In this document: piece by piece, positions 42,881-52,052 of the stretch
Numbering within the stretch: position 1 is the first letter of the stretch
Layout of the letters: each line of letters starts with the position of its first letter
DNA from: Paenibacillus silagei
GTDB lineage: Bacteria; Bacillota; Bacilli; Paenibacillales; Paenibacillaceae
Direction: 5' to 3'
Length of the DNA stretch: 64,000 nt
Assembly: GCF_017874735.1 (NCBI RefSeq)
Contig: NZ_JAGGLV010000010.1
Location: 186,001-250,000 of the forward strand
The notes under the pieces: model-generated
What the model was told of the DNA's origin: nothing
What the model saw: only the letters and a program-made list of their open reading frames with translations
Database searches by the model: none
Made by a program: the position numbers and the translations under genes

Positions 42881-43272
42881 GCGGAGATGAGGGGCATTAA
42901 TGCCCCTGAATCCGGCAAAGTTGGCGGCGAGGCGGAGATGAGGGGCACAAGTGCCCCTGAATCCGGCAAAGTTGGCGGCGAGGCGGAGATGAGGGGCACA
43001 AGTGCCCCTGAATCCGGCAAAATTGGCGGCGAGGCGGAGATGAGGGGCACAAGTGCCCCTGAATCCGGCGAAAGTCGGCGGCGAGTGAAAATGAGGGGCA
43101 CAAGTGCCCCTGAATGCAGAGAAAGTCGGTGGCGAGCGAAAATGAGGGGCACAAGTGCCCCTGAATGCGGAGAAAGTCGGCGGCGAGGCGGAGATGAGGG
43201 GCATTAGTGCTCCTGAATTCGCAGAAAGTGGGGTAGGCGGAAATGAGGAGCATTAGTGCACCAGATTCCGCC
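42880..43272. repeat. Array of eight 51-bp units, each with a GGGGCAC/GTGCCCC hairpin
   Basis: Units start at about 51-base steps (ATG of each at 42887, 42938, 42989, 43040, 43091, 43142, 43194, 43243). Each holds the palindrome AGGGGCACAAGTGCCCCT or a near variant, followed by GAATCCGGCAAAGTTGGCGG or a diverged version. The first three units are almost identical and the last two most degenerate; the last is closed by GGCGGAA/TTCCGCC. The period is a multiple of three, so several frames stay open, but no unit looks like a gene. It begins at the stop codon of the nuclease-like gene. Confidence 0.95.
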
Positions 43273-43320
43273 TGATCCCGTCATAAGCGGCCGCAAGGGA
43301 GCGCACCCCTCAACTAACCC

Positions 43321-44364
43321 TCACCCCCCGCCCACCGGCAGCTTGATCGTGAACGCCGAGCCTTGGCCCGGCTCGCTGCGCACCTCAATGGTGCCTTTGC
43401 TCAGGCTGATGATGCGCGCGGCGAGCGGCAGGCCGAGGCCGTTGCCCCCGGCGGCGCGGGCGGGGTCGCCCTGGTAGAACTTCTCGAAGATGTGCTTGCG
43501 CACCTTCGGGGTCATGCCGATGCCGGTGTCCGCGATGACCACCGAGATCCAGGCCCCGTCCGAGTGGAGCGCGACCGAGATCGTTCCGCCCTCCGGCGTG
43601 AACTTGATCGCATTGCCGAGCACATTAAGCCACACCTGCATCATCAGCTCCTCGTTGCCATAATACCGCTGCTCATCCAGCTCAATATCCAGATTGAGCT
43701 GCTTGGCGGACCAGAGGGATTCCAGCAGCAGCAGGGCCTGGCGGAGCTGCTCGTCCAGCGGATATTCGGCCAGCTCTGAGAGCATCTCCTGGTTCTCCAG
43801 CTTGGATATCTTGAGGATGTTACCGGACAGGTTGGAGAGCTGCCGTGAGCTTTCAATGATCATTCCGGTGTATTCGTTATGCTCCTCCTTGCTCAGATTC
43901 TCTTCCTGCAGCAGCATGGCGTACCCTTCGATTGCTGCAATGGGTGTCTTGAATTCGTGAGACACATTCACGACGAAGTCATTGCGGAGGGTCTCGATGC
44001 TGCGAAGCTCCTGAACCATAAGGTTGAAATGATGTGCCACCTCACTGATCTCATTGATCCGGTGGGACTCATTCAGATAGATATTGAAGTTGCCGTCTGC
44101 AATCTCTTTGGCTGCCCTGCTGAAGTCTGTAATCGGGGCCAGGATCTTCTTGCCCACCATAATAGTGATCGTGGTCCCGACGACCAGGCTGAACAGTATC
44201 ATCGTCAGAACGGGCGGAAACGGATTGCCGTGCTCCCTGGTATGATTGCCCAGCCGGTAATACAGGAGGGCTATGACTCCCAGGATGAAGACAAAGAACA
44301 GAATGATCACGAACACCATTGAGACGAAATACCACCATAGCCCCCTATCTCTTCCCCGAATCAT
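43321..44364 (-). CDS. Sensor histidine kinase (EnvZ/PhoR-type)
   Basis: 347 residues. Two membrane helices (about 11-35 and 51-70) with a short extracytoplasmic loop, HAMP domain, phosphoacceptor His136 (FVVNVSHEFKTPIAAIEGY), and an ATPase domain (LNVLGNAIKFTPEGG, VIADTGIGM, GNGLGLPLAARI). The small outer loop is like intramembrane-sensing kinases that monitor an ABC transporter. It overlaps the response regulator gene (ATGA). The divergent ATPase-permease gene at 45251 is the likely target and perhaps sensory partner. Confidence 0.93.
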   Translation of the reverse strand: MIRGRDRGLWWYFVSMVFVIILFFVFILGVIALLYYRLGNHTREHGNPFPPVLTMILFSLVVGTTITIMVGKKILAPITDFSRAAKEIADGNFNIYLNESHRINEISEVAHHFNLMVQELRSIETLRNDFVVNVSHEFKTPIAAIEGYAMLLQEENLSKEEHNEYTGMIIESSRQLSNLSGNILKISKLENQEMLSELAEYPLDEQLRQALLLLESLWSAKQLNLDIELDEQRYYGNEELMMQVWLNVLGNAIKFTPEGGTISVALHSDGAWISVVIADTGIGMTPKVRKHIFEKFYQGDPARAAGGNGLGLPLAARIISLSKGTIEVRSEPGQGSAFTIKLPVGGG

Positions 44365-45035
44365 CCCTGCTTCACCACCTTATAGCCAAGCCCTCTGACC
44401 GTGACGATTTCAAAATCCGGATTGTCCCTGAAACGCTCCCGCAGCCGGTTAATGTGAACCACCACCGTATGCTCATCCGACTCGGAGTCCATCCCCCAGA
44501 TTTCATCCATGAGCTGCTGCTTGGTGAAAATTTTATTCGGATAAGAGATCATTTTATAGAGGAGATAGAATTCTTTTTGCGGCAGCACGATGCGATCAGG
44601 CCCCTGAATCACGGTTAACGCATCATAGTCCAGTACCGTTTCTCCCCATTCGATTTTGCGTTCGCTGATGATTTTGGCCCGGCGCAGCAGCGCCCCGACA
44701 CGCAGGAGCATCTCATTCACATTGACCGGCTTGACCATATAATCATCAATGCCAACGAGGAAGCCCTGCTGCTTATCGGCAAAATTCTCCCGCGCCGTCA
44801 CCATCAGGACCGGAAGCTGACTATTGTTGTCCCGGATCATCCGTGTCAGCTCGAAGCCGTCCATCACGGGCATCATAATGTCGCAGATCATCAGATCGAT
44901 ATATTCCTTATCCAGCATCGCCAGCGCGTCCTCGCCATTCACAGCCGGAACCGTGCGGTAGCCGTGTCTGGTCAGTACAGTACAGAAGAGCTGCCGCAGC
45001 TTGGCGTCATCCTCAACTACAAGAATAGTAAACAT
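44361..45035 (-). CDS. OmpR/PhoB-type response regulator
   Basis: 224 residues. Receiver with ILVVEDDAKLRQLFCTVLTR, phosphoacceptor Asp52 (LMICDIMMPVMDG) and VKPVNVNEML; winged-helix output with LPQKEFYLLYKMISYPNKIF and HINRLRERFRDNPDFEIVTV. It is the first gene of the pair, with the kinase overlapping its stop. Probably regulates the divergent transporter through direct repeats in the 215-base gap. Confidence 0.95.
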   Translation of the reverse strand: MFTILVVEDDAKLRQLFCTVLTRHGYRTVPAVNGEDALAMLDKEYIDLMICDIMMPVMDGFELTRMIRDNNSQLPVLMVTARENFADKQQGFLVGIDDYMVKPVNVNEMLLRVGALLRRAKIISERKIEWGETVLDYDALTVIQGPDRIVLPQKEFYLLYKMISYPNKIFTKQQLMDEIWGMDSESDEHTVVVHINRLRERFRDNPDFEIVTVRGLGYKVVKQG

Positions 45036-45144
45036 AGGTTCGCCTCCTGGAACGGTTCCATGTTATAGAACGTATAGCCTGTATATATGTTCTGTGGTTT
45101 TTTTAAGTATACCTCATCAAGATCAACTTAATCTCAACCGGGAG

Positions 45145-45176
45145 TTTAGGTTTAGTTTATATTGGACGATTATACT
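45145..45176 (+). promoter_or_regulatory. Direct TTTAG repeats and -10 box of the transporter gene
   Basis: TTTAGGTTTAGTTTA (45145-45159) is a hexamer-step direct repeat, placed before a TATACT box at 45171-45176. Direct repeats of this kind are typical of OmpR/PhoB regulator sites. Confidence 0.45.
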
Positions 45177-45250
45177 GGGGAACAGCAGGACAGGAAGCAC
45201 GAAGCACATACAGAGAATAAGAGTATAGGAATGGAAAGGGAGACTGGACA

Positions 45251-47629
45251 ATGCTGCAATTAAAAAACATTACCAAGAGCTATAAGACCGGCGAATTCAC
45301 TCAAGTTGCACTGGATAAAGTAAATCTCAATTTCAGAGAAAGTGAGTTCGTTGCGATTCTGGGCCAAAGCGGCTCGGGCAAGACCACGCTGCTTAATATC
45401 GTCGGCGGACTGGATCAGTATGACAGCGGAGAGCTGATCATTAACGGCCAATCGACGGAGCGCTTCAAGGACAGTGAATGGGATGCGTACCGCAATAACA
45501 GTGTCGGCTTTATTTTTCAGAGTTATAATCTGATCTCGCACTTAAGCATCACGGACAACGTGGAGATGGGGATGACACTCAGCGGGGTATCTTCAGCCGA
45601 GAAGCACCGCAAGGCGCTGGAGGTACTGGAGAAGGTCGGACTTAAGGATCATGTGCACAAAAAGCCGAACCAGCTCTCAGGCGGACAGATGCAGCGTGTG
45701 GCGATTGCCCGTGCGCTCGCGAACAATCCGGATATTATCCTGGCCGATGAGCCTACCGGAGCCTTGGATTCGGAGACCAGTGAGCAGATCATGGAGCTGA
45801 TCAAGTCGATTGCCGAGGATAAGCTCGTCATCATGGTTACCCATAATCCTGAGCTGGCAGAGAACTATGCAGACCGCGTAATCCGCTTCTCGGATGGTCA
45901 TGCGATCTCGGACAGCAATCCGCTGCCTACACAGAAGACCTCAAGTGCGTATAAGCTGAAGCAGACAAGCATGAGCTTTTTCACAGCCCTCAAATTATCC
46001 AGCAAAAACATTGCCACCAAGAAATGGCGCACGGGGTTGACCGCTTTTGCCTCCAGTATCGGAATTATCGGTATTGCCCTGATCCTGTCCCTGTCCAATG
46101 GCTTCGACAAACAGATCAGCTCCTATGAAACCGGGGCCTTATCCAACTTCCCGATCTCCATCAACCAGACGGCAATGAATTTGCAGAATGCAGGTCCTCC
46201 AGGCCAGGAAACAACGGAGCTCCCCTCCTATCCGGCTGAGAAAAAGCTGTATCCATACGACCCTACGGTGAATTCAGCCATCCACACGAACGTGCTGACC
46301 AAGGAGTATATCGAGTATCTTGACGGAATCGATCCCAAGCTGATTGACGGCGTCTCTTACACCCGTACCGTGAATATGAACTGGCTGGTGAAGAATGGGG
46401 ACAAGGCGTCGGCTCTGGATAAAAGCAAGATCACAGTAGCACCGTATCCAAGCAAACAGGGCAGTGCCTCGGGCAGCTATCTGGAGCAATACTATGATCT
46501 GCTGGAGGGGAAATTCCCGACAGAGAAGACGGATCTTGTGCTGATCGTGGATCAGTACAACCGTCTGACCGATGGAGCAGTGAATGCGCTTGGACTGGAT
46601 TATAAAGCAAAGAGTATCAATCTGAGTGATCTGGTCGGAACTCCGCTCAAGCTGGTCATGAACAATGATTATTATAAGCAAAATGGTGAACAGTTTGTAG
46701 TCAATGCAACCGGAGGGAATCTGAATGACCTCTACAGCAGCCCCAAGGCGGTTACCCTTAACATTGTAGGTGTGCTGCGCGCACAGGAGGGGTCGACAAT
46801 CTCAACGCTGTCGCCCGGCTTGGTCTACTCCGATGAGCTGGCGGCTTCCTTCATTGCAGATGCACAGAAATCGGAAATTGTACTCGCACAAGAGAAATCC
46901 GATATCAATGTATTGACGGGGCAAGCCCTGTCGGAGGGGGTCGCAGGCGGAGGCTCCGGTACCGGAATGGGCGAGATGCCGCTAGTGAACGCCGGGATGG
47001 CAGCGGCAGCCAGCATGTCGTCCATGACGAAGGAGAATGCCCTTGCAGCGCTGGGGGCCACGGATATTCCAAGCGCAGTCTCGCTGTATCCGATTGATTT
47101 CAGCGCCAAGGAATCTGTAACGGCTTATCTCGATAAGTGGAATGAAGGGAAGGCTGCCGAAGCTCAGGTACAGTACACCGACCTCGCAGCTATTGTCACC
47201 AACATTTCCGGCGGAATTATGGACGGGATTACGATGGTGCTGATTGCTTTTGCGGCGATTTCCCTGGTGGTCTCCCTGATCATGATTGCGATCATTACTT
47301 ATATCTCCGTGATGGAACGTACGAAGGAGATCGGCGTATTGCGTGCACTGGGTGCCCGTAAGAAGGATATTACGCGGGTGTTCAATGCCGAGACCTTCAT
47401 TATCGGGGCTTGCTCGGGGATTCTGGGCATCGGCATCACTTATCTGCTGACCATCCCGGTCAATGCCGTCCTCTACAATCTGACGGAGCTGAAAAATGTG
47501 GCCCAGCTGAATCCGCTCCACGCACTCGTTCTTGGTGTTATCAGTGTCCTGCTGACTATGCTCGGCGGAGCTATTCCGGCCAAGATGGCGGCGAAGAAGG
47601 ACCCGGTGACTGCCCTGCGCAGTGAATAA
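45251..47629 (+). CDS. Fused ABC ATPase-permease (MacB-like)
   Basis: 792 residues. Residues 1-225 are a LolD/MacB-type ATPase: Walker A GQSGSGKTT, signature LSGGQMQRVAIARAL, Walker B IILADEPTGALDS, switch His in MVTHNPE. A membrane helix near 265-285 is followed by a large extracytoplasmic region (about 290-650), then three helices of an FtsX permease (GITMVLIAFAAISLVVSLIM, ACSGILGIGITYLLTIP, LVLGVISVLLTMLGGAIP). These systems act on peptides, lipoproteins or antimicrobials at the envelope. The divergent two-component system supports a resistance or envelope role. It has a terminator downstream. Confidence 0.93.
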   Translation: MLQLKNITKSYKTGEFTQVALDKVNLNFRESEFVAILGQSGSGKTTLLNIVGGLDQYDSGELIINGQSTERFKDSEWDAYRNNSVGFIFQSYNLISHLSITDNVEMGMTLSGVSSAEKHRKALEVLEKVGLKDHVHKKPNQLSGGQMQRVAIARALANNPDIILADEPTGALDSETSEQIMELIKSIAEDKLVIMVTHNPELAENYADRVIRFSDGHAISDSNPLPTQKTSSAYKLKQTSMSFFTALKLSSKNIATKKWRTGLTAFASSIGIIGIALILSLSNGFDKQISSYETGALSNFPISINQTAMNLQNAGPPGQETTELPSYPAEKKLYPYDPTVNSAIHTNVLTKEYIEYLDGIDPKLIDGVSYTRTVNMNWLVKNGDKASALDKSKITVAPYPSKQGSASGSYLEQYYDLLEGKFPTEKTDLVLIVDQYNRLTDGAVNALGLDYKAKSINLSDLVGTPLKLVMNNDYYKQNGEQFVVNATGGNLNDLYSSPKAVTLNIVGVLRAQEGSTISTLSPGLVYSDELAASFIADAQKSEIVLAQEKSDINVLTGQALSEGVAGGGSGTGMGEMPLVNAGMAAAASMSSMTKENALAALGATDIPSAVSLYPIDFSAKESVTAYLDKWNEGKAAEAQVQYTDLAAIVTNISGGIMDGITMVLIAFAAISLVVSLIMIAIITYISVMERTKEIGVLRALGARKKDITRVFNAETFIIGACSGILGIGITYLLTIPVNAVLYNLTELKNVAQLNPLHALVLGVISVLLTMLGGAIPAKMAAKKDPVTALRSE

Positions 47630-47672
47630 CCAGCCGTAGTCCAGAGCAGCCAGACTGAAATAACGAAATAAC

Positions 47673-47706
47673 AAAGAACCAAGGGAATCCGTTCCTTTGG
47701 TTCTTT
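47673..47706 (+). terminator. Terminator after ATPase-permease gene
   Basis: AAAGAACCAAGGGA and TCCTTTGGTTCTTT form a stem with one mismatch and a 6-base loop. Confidence 0.8.
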
Positions 47707-47816
47707 CTGCATTTTATTTCTGCAGGATAAATTGCCATAGATCACAGACAACAAGGGAGATAGTGGGATAAAATAACAGGAAATAGAGATTTCATCATGT
47801 ACTCAGGAGGGATCAA

Positions 47817-48158
47817 ATGAAAACCAGAGGCAAGTTGCAGGTCATTGCGGGTTTTCTTATGCTGGCGGCTATCATTACCTTGCATGATGTGCTGGAGAAT
47901 CAGAATCTGAGAATCGTATTATCGATCACTGTAGCGGTAGGCGCTGCTTATTTTCTTTCCAAAATCAGTCTTCCGCAGCAGGTATCCGGCAGAACGATGA
48001 CGGTAGGATTAGTATCACTGCTGGTATTCACTTGCGCGTACCATGTTCTACTGTCCGTAGTGCTGGAGCAGAGTATATTCGCCAACGGCTTTTGGATTTT
48101 CTTATGCGTCATTTACCTGTTAATCTGGATGCGTGCCCGGCTAAGCCCCTCAAAATAA
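47817..48158 (+). CDS. Small four-helix membrane protein, unknown
   Basis: 113 residues, ATG after AGGAGG. Four hydrophobic segments: LQVIAGFLMLAAIITLHDVL, IVLSITVAVGAAYFLS, MTVGLVSLLVFTCAYHVLLS and FWIFLCVIYLLIWMRARL. I do not recognise a family. It is probably monocistronic, with the coiled-coil gene converging on it. The spacing and start codon support a real gene. Confidence 0.65.
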   Translation: MKTRGKLQVIAGFLMLAAIITLHDVLENQNLRIVLSITVAVGAAYFLSKISLPQQVSGRTMTVGLVSLLVFTCAYHVLLSVVLEQSIFANGFWIFLCVIYLLIWMRARLSPSK

Positions 48159-48202
48159 CAGACGCCGCTTGCATGGAGAGTAGCCGGAGCAGCAGTCTGG
48201 GA

Positions 48203-48493
48203 TTACTCCGCAGAGGGCAGCTGGGCGCGTAGCGTTTTCTTTTTGTTAATCTCCTTGGACAGCTCTAACTGCTGCTGGGAGATTTTTTTGAGTTCAGCCT
48301 GCAGCTTGGTGATGCGGCTCATTTTACTGCTGAGGGAGCTTGGGGATGAGCTTAGCTTGCAGTCTTTTTCCAACTGGTTGATCTTGAGCTTGGTCTTGCG
48401 GGTCTTCTTCTGCAGCTCTGTAATACCAGCTTCCAACTCTGCGATCTCCTGGTTTAAACGATCCAGCACCGGTCTTGTGAAATTAATAGCCAT
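48203..48493 (-). CDS. Small coiled-coil protein, unknown
   Basis: 96 residues from an ATG at 48493 with AGAGGTG upstream; the longer form from 48529 would read through that site. It is highly charged and heptad-like (LDRLNQEIAELEAGITELQK, then KTKLKINQLEKD, then SKMSRITKLQAELKKISQQQ, then LELSKEINKKK). It should form a helical coiled coil, soluble in the cytoplasm. No family recognised and no functional link to the neighbours. Confidence 0.6.
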   Translation of the reverse strand: MAINFTRPVLDRLNQEIAELEAGITELQKKTRKTKLKINQLEKDCKLSSSPSSLSSKMSRITKLQAELKKISQQQLELSKEINKKKTLRAQLPSAE

Positions 48494-48576
48494 TCGGGCA
48501 CCTCTTACTTTTCTTAATATAATAAGCATTCAGGATATCATTGTACTATAAGCGCTATGTATATGCGAGATACGAA

Positions 48577-48613
48577 AGAAGACCCATGGAGTGCGCTCCG
48601 CGGGTCTTCTTCT
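48577..48613 (-). terminator. Terminator of the DHA2 efflux gene
   Basis: AGAAGACCC and GGGTCTTCT pair around GCG/CGC-containing inner sequence; on the minus strand TTTCGTAT follows. Confidence 0.75.
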
Positions 48614-48653
48614 GTATGCAACCTAGGAAATAGCAAAGCATCAGACGCTCTCC

Positions 48654-50147
48654 TTAGACTTCTTCGGCGATAACGGCTTGCTGCTTCAGGGCTGGTTCCT
48701 TGGCCTGACCCACCTGCTTAATGAAGAAGGAGAGTAAGAGCCCGATAATTCCGATGCCCACAATAACCAGATAGGAATCGTTAATGCCCTGGATGGAAGC
48801 CTCCATTAGCATATGCTGCTGAGTCTCGCCATCAGTTCCGCCGCTGGTTGCGATATCCTGGAAGTGAGTGGCGGTACGGCTGGTCATCACGGTGACCAGC
48901 AGAGAAGTACCAACTGCGCCGGCGACTTGCCTTACGGTATTGGAGATAGCTGTACCATGTGAATTCAGCCTGGAGGGCAGTTGATTCAGCCCGAGGGTCT
49001 GAATAGGCATCAGCAGCAAGGCCATTCCGATCCGGCGGCCGGTAGACATCAGCATCAGATAACCGTAGCTTGTCGAGTCTGTAAGATTCACGAAGCTGAG
49101 TGTAGTCAGAATTGTGATCGTCAGGCCGATAATGGCGAGCCATTTCGCTCCGAAGCGGTCGAACAGCTTACCGGTGACCGGCATCAGCGCGCCCATAATC
49201 ACTGCGCCGGGCAGCAGCAGCAGGCCGGATTCCATAGCGGTGAAGTCGCGGGCATTCTGCAGATAGAGGGGCAGCAGCATCATATCCGCATACATCACAA
49301 TCGTAACCGCCACACTGATGACCGTGGTCAAGGAGAACATATTATATTGGAAGGCGCGCAGATCCAGCAGCGGGCTCTCGGAAGTGAGCTGCTTCCATAT
49401 GAATAATCCAAGCGATATAGCGCCTGCGGCCAGCGACAATAACACCTCTGCACTGGACCAGCCAGCGCTGGCTGCCCGGCTGAAGCCGTAGAGCAGGGTG
49501 CCGAATCCGATGGTGGACAGGATCACGCTGGTAATGTCGATTTTGGGAAAAGAACGCTCGGCCACATTTCTCAGATAAATAAAACCGCATACGATGACCA
49601 TAACGGTGAGCGGAAGCATGCCGTAGAACATCATCTCCCAAGAATAACGTTCCATAATATATCCGGCCAGCGTAGGGCCGATGGCCGGGGCGAAGATAAT
49701 GGCAAGCCCGACCATCCCCATGGCGGCTCCTCTTTTCTCACGCGGGAAGAGGGTCAAAATAACCTGGGTGAGCAGCGGCATAATAATGCCGGCACCGGCA
49801 GCCTGAATCATCCGTCCGGTAAGCAGCACCGGGAAGCTTCCCGCGAGCGCTGATACAAGGGTACCCGCAAAGAAAATAAACATCGAGGCCTGGAACAACT
49901 CCCGTGTAGTAAATCGCTGCATTAGATAGGCCGTAATGGGAATCAGCACACCGTTAACCAGCATATAGCCGGTAGTGAGCCACTGGGCCGTGGCCGCCGT
50001 AATATTGAAGTCATGCATCAGCTCCGGTGTAGCAACACTCATGATGGTCTGATTTAGTGTAGCCAGAAAGGCACCCAGAATCATTACGAAAAGAATAGGT
50101 CCCTTGGAAATGGGGTGGGCTTCTTTACTTGCTGTCTTGTTACTCAC
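48654..50147 (-). CDS. DHA2-family MFS drug efflux pump (EmrB/QacA type)
   Basis: 497 residues, about 14 membrane helices. Helix 1 motif ILGAFLATLNQTIMSVATPE, motif A region TTRELFQASMFIFFAG, and motif C GLAIIFAPAIGPTLAGYIME are visible. It exports drugs or other hydrophobic compounds with proton import. The GTG start at 50147 has AAAGGATG upstream; an ATG overlapping that site is blocked by an early stop. It is divergent from a TetR-type gene, with operator-like repeats between them, which is the usual local repression arrangement. Confidence 0.93.
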   Translation of the reverse strand: MSNKTASKEAHPISKGPILFVMILGAFLATLNQTIMSVATPELMHDFNITAATAQWLTTGYMLVNGVLIPITAYLMQRFTTRELFQASMFIFFAGTLVSALAGSFPVLLTGRMIQAAGAGIIMPLLTQVILTLFPREKRGAAMGMVGLAIIFAPAIGPTLAGYIMERYSWEMMFYGMLPLTVMVIVCGFIYLRNVAERSFPKIDITSVILSTIGFGTLLYGFSRAASAGWSSAEVLLSLAAGAISLGLFIWKQLTSESPLLDLRAFQYNMFSLTTVISVAVTIVMYADMMLLPLYLQNARDFTAMESGLLLLPGAVIMGALMPVTGKLFDRFGAKWLAIIGLTITILTTLSFVNLTDSTSYGYLMLMSTGRRIGMALLLMPIQTLGLNQLPSRLNSHGTAISNTVRQVAGAVGTSLLVTVMTSRTATHFQDIATSGGTDGETQQHMLMEASIQGINDSYLVIVGIGIIGLLLSFFIKQVGQAKEPALKQQAVIAEEV

Positions 50148-50186
50148 TATTCTTCATCCTTTCAAACCGCCAACTCATGGACTAAA

Positions 50187-50287
50187 TTTACAATGTGTCG
50201 TATAGTTTACAATGTATAAAGTAGATTATAAATGAAAATATCATGTAATCAAGCAACGATTTTCGTGAAAATGTAAATTAGTTTACA
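50187..50287. promoter_or_regulatory. Operator candidates between efflux pump and TetR gene
   Basis: Perfect palindrome TGTAAATTAGTTTACA at 50272-50287, and two direct copies of TTTACAATGT (50187-50196 and 50206-50215), which share the half-site TTTACA. All lie between the divergent starts, as expected for autoregulated TetR repressors. Confidence 0.7.
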
Positions 50288-50383
50288 CTTTGAGGATATG
50301 TGTAGTGTATATAGTTGAAAAACGACACTTTTGACTGAAAATGTAGCCTGCTCTCGGGCGGCAGCAGATTGGAGCGAATAGAT

Positions 50384-50965
50384 ATGACTAATCCCAACGA
50401 GCGGACAGATCCGCGTGTCCTTCGTACACGCCAATTTCTTAAAGAGGCTCTAATAGAGCTGATGGAAGAGATGAGTATAGAGAAAATTACCGTCAACCGC
50501 CTTGCGCAGCGGGCCCAAATTAACCGTGTGACCTTCTATCTGCATTACCGGGATATCCCGGATATGCTGGAGAAAATGGCGGATGATATGGCTGAGGAGG
50601 TTCTGGAAGTAGTGAGAGAGGATACAGACTTTATGGAAGCCGCACAACAAGAGAAGTGGCCGATGCTGGAGCACCTGCTTGTGCATATTGCAGAGAACGC
50701 CAAATTCTACAAAATCGTACTTACGTCGCGGAAGAGCACGATATTTACCGACCGGCTTTTTAAACTGATGGCAGACATTATTTCTGCACGGGTGGAGAGC
50801 AGGGTTACCGCGCATGACGCTTCCGAAGTAACGGTACAGAAGGACATCGCTGTGTGGTACGGCTCGGCGGCCCTCATTGGCACCATCATCGCCTGGCTCC
50901 GGGAGGATATGCCGTATACACCGCAGTATCTGGCCAAGCAGATCACTTCGCTACGGGCGAATTGA
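50384..50965 (+). CDS. TetR-family transcriptional regulator
   Basis: 193 residues from the ATG at 50384 (GGAG 9 bases upstream; the longer TTG form is less likely). HTH: LKEALIELMEEMSIEKITVN, then RLAQRAQINRVTFYLHYRDI. The C-terminal domain (LVHIAENAKFYKIVLTSRKS, IAVWYGSAALIGTIIAWLRE) is the TetR_C type of small-molecule sensor found in DhaS-like regulators. It probably represses the divergent efflux pump until an inducing compound is bound. Confidence 0.93.
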   Translation: MTNPNERTDPRVLRTRQFLKEALIELMEEMSIEKITVNRLAQRAQINRVTFYLHYRDIPDMLEKMADDMAEEVLEVVREDTDFMEAAQQEKWPMLEHLLVHIAENAKFYKIVLTSRKSTIFTDRLFKLMADIISARVESRVTAHDASEVTVQKDIAVWYGSAALIGTIIAWLREDMPYTPQYLAKQITSLRAN

Positions 50966-51085
50966 TTGCCGGAGGCAGATCAGGATGGCTCCACAGGTCC
51001 AAGAGCAGCCAATTCCTCCCGCATATAAATAGTAGAGACTACTATGTATTCTGAAGCTATTTTTGATGAGGTGGGGTGGTGCGAG

Positions 51086-51913
51086 ATGAAGAGACAGGCA
51101 AGACCGGCACGGAAGCGGGTGCTTCGCGCCAAGCGGCAGGCTGTACCCGGAGTGAAGCGCAGAATCAAGGTGCAGACAGTTGAGTTTGCGGTGTTTGGTG
51201 ACAGCCATGTGGGATATGGTAACAGCTTGAGCATCTTTAAGAGTCTTTTGCCTAAGGCAGTGAGCAGCGGGAACAAACGGTTCATCATCTTCGGGGGAAA
51301 TAACACCCAGGCGGGGGCGGATCACAGGAATAACGCCGGGACGTACTATAAGGAATTCAAGGACACCGTTACCAGTACGCTGGGAAGCATCCCTTACAAG
51401 GCTTCTATTGGAAATTGGGAGGCCAGCACACGGTCGTTGTTCACTCAATACTTGGGGGCGGTGTCCGGACAGATGAATTTCCCGGGAACGCAGGGCAAGG
51501 TGAGATATGTATGGCTGGATTGCGCACTGGGCCAGTTCACGCCGGCCAGCCTCAATCTGCTGCGTAATCTGGATGACAGGTATTTCTATATTATTGATTT
51601 CCACTGGCCGCTCCGGGTACAGGGCATTACGGTGGATTCCAGCCATGTGCTCAGTGCGGCCGAGACCTCCAAGTTCTTCACAGCCATTCCGGCAAAAGCC
51701 AGAGAGAAGGTGCTGGCGATCTTCACACATCATGGTCACAAATTCTACCGGAAGCTGAATAACATCTATCCGGGGTACACGAAGACCAAATTCTTCGTCA
51801 CCGGCTGCTCCGGGGAATACAAATGCAAGCCCGGCGGGAATATGGGCTATTATAACGCCACATTAACCAGCAGCGGATCAGGCTATAAAGTCGAGGCTTT
51901 TATTGCCCACTAA
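51086..51913 (+). CDS. Metallophosphoesterase-like protein with degenerate active site
   Basis: 275 residues from ATG 51086 (GGTGG upstream); an in-frame ATG at 51044 is also possible. After a strongly basic N-terminus (RQARPARKRVLRAKRQAVPG), the calcineurin-like pattern is visible: EFAVFGDSHVGYG (motif 1, intact Asp and His), FIIFGGNNTQAG where GGD is expected, ASIGNWEAST where GNHE is expected, and LAIFTHHGHKFY (motif 4/5, His-rich). Two metal-binding motifs are thus altered. It may be inactive or have changed metal use. There is no signal peptide. Followed by a terminator. Its neighbours give no clue. Confidence 0.7.
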   Translation: MKRQARPARKRVLRAKRQAVPGVKRRIKVQTVEFAVFGDSHVGYGNSLSIFKSLLPKAVSSGNKRFIIFGGNNTQAGADHRNNAGTYYKEFKDTVTSTLGSIPYKASIGNWEASTRSLFTQYLGAVSGQMNFPGTQGKVRYVWLDCALGQFTPASLNLLRNLDDRYFYIIDFHWPLRVQGITVDSSHVLSAAETSKFFTAIPAKAREKVLAIFTHHGHKFYRKLNNIYPGYTKTKFFVTGCSGEYKCKPGGNMGYYNATLTSSGSGYKVEAFIAH

Positions 51914-51937
51914 GCTTATTAGACGGAGCATAACTGA

Positions 51938-51970
51938 GGAGGATGTCTTCAAGGACATTCTCTTTTGTCT
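51938..51970 (+). terminator. Terminator after metallophosphoesterase-like gene
   Basis: AGGATGTC and GACATTCT pair (one G-U) around TTCAAG, followed by CTTTTGTCTTTT. Confidence 0.8.
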
Positions 51971-52052
51971 TTTGCTGCCTTATGAGAGCTTGACAGCCCT
52001 TTCACAGGTTGGGTATGGTTGTCTGGTCAGCAGATAAAGGAGGCAGAACAGA

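Noticed and set aside
42866..43253. Repeat proteins encoded on either strand of the 51-bp array
   Set aside because: Several frames on both strands are open because the period is a multiple of three; none has an independent start or non-repeat domain.
42880..43272. CRISPR array
   Set aside because: There are no unique spacers; the whole 51-bp unit repeats, and no cas genes are present.
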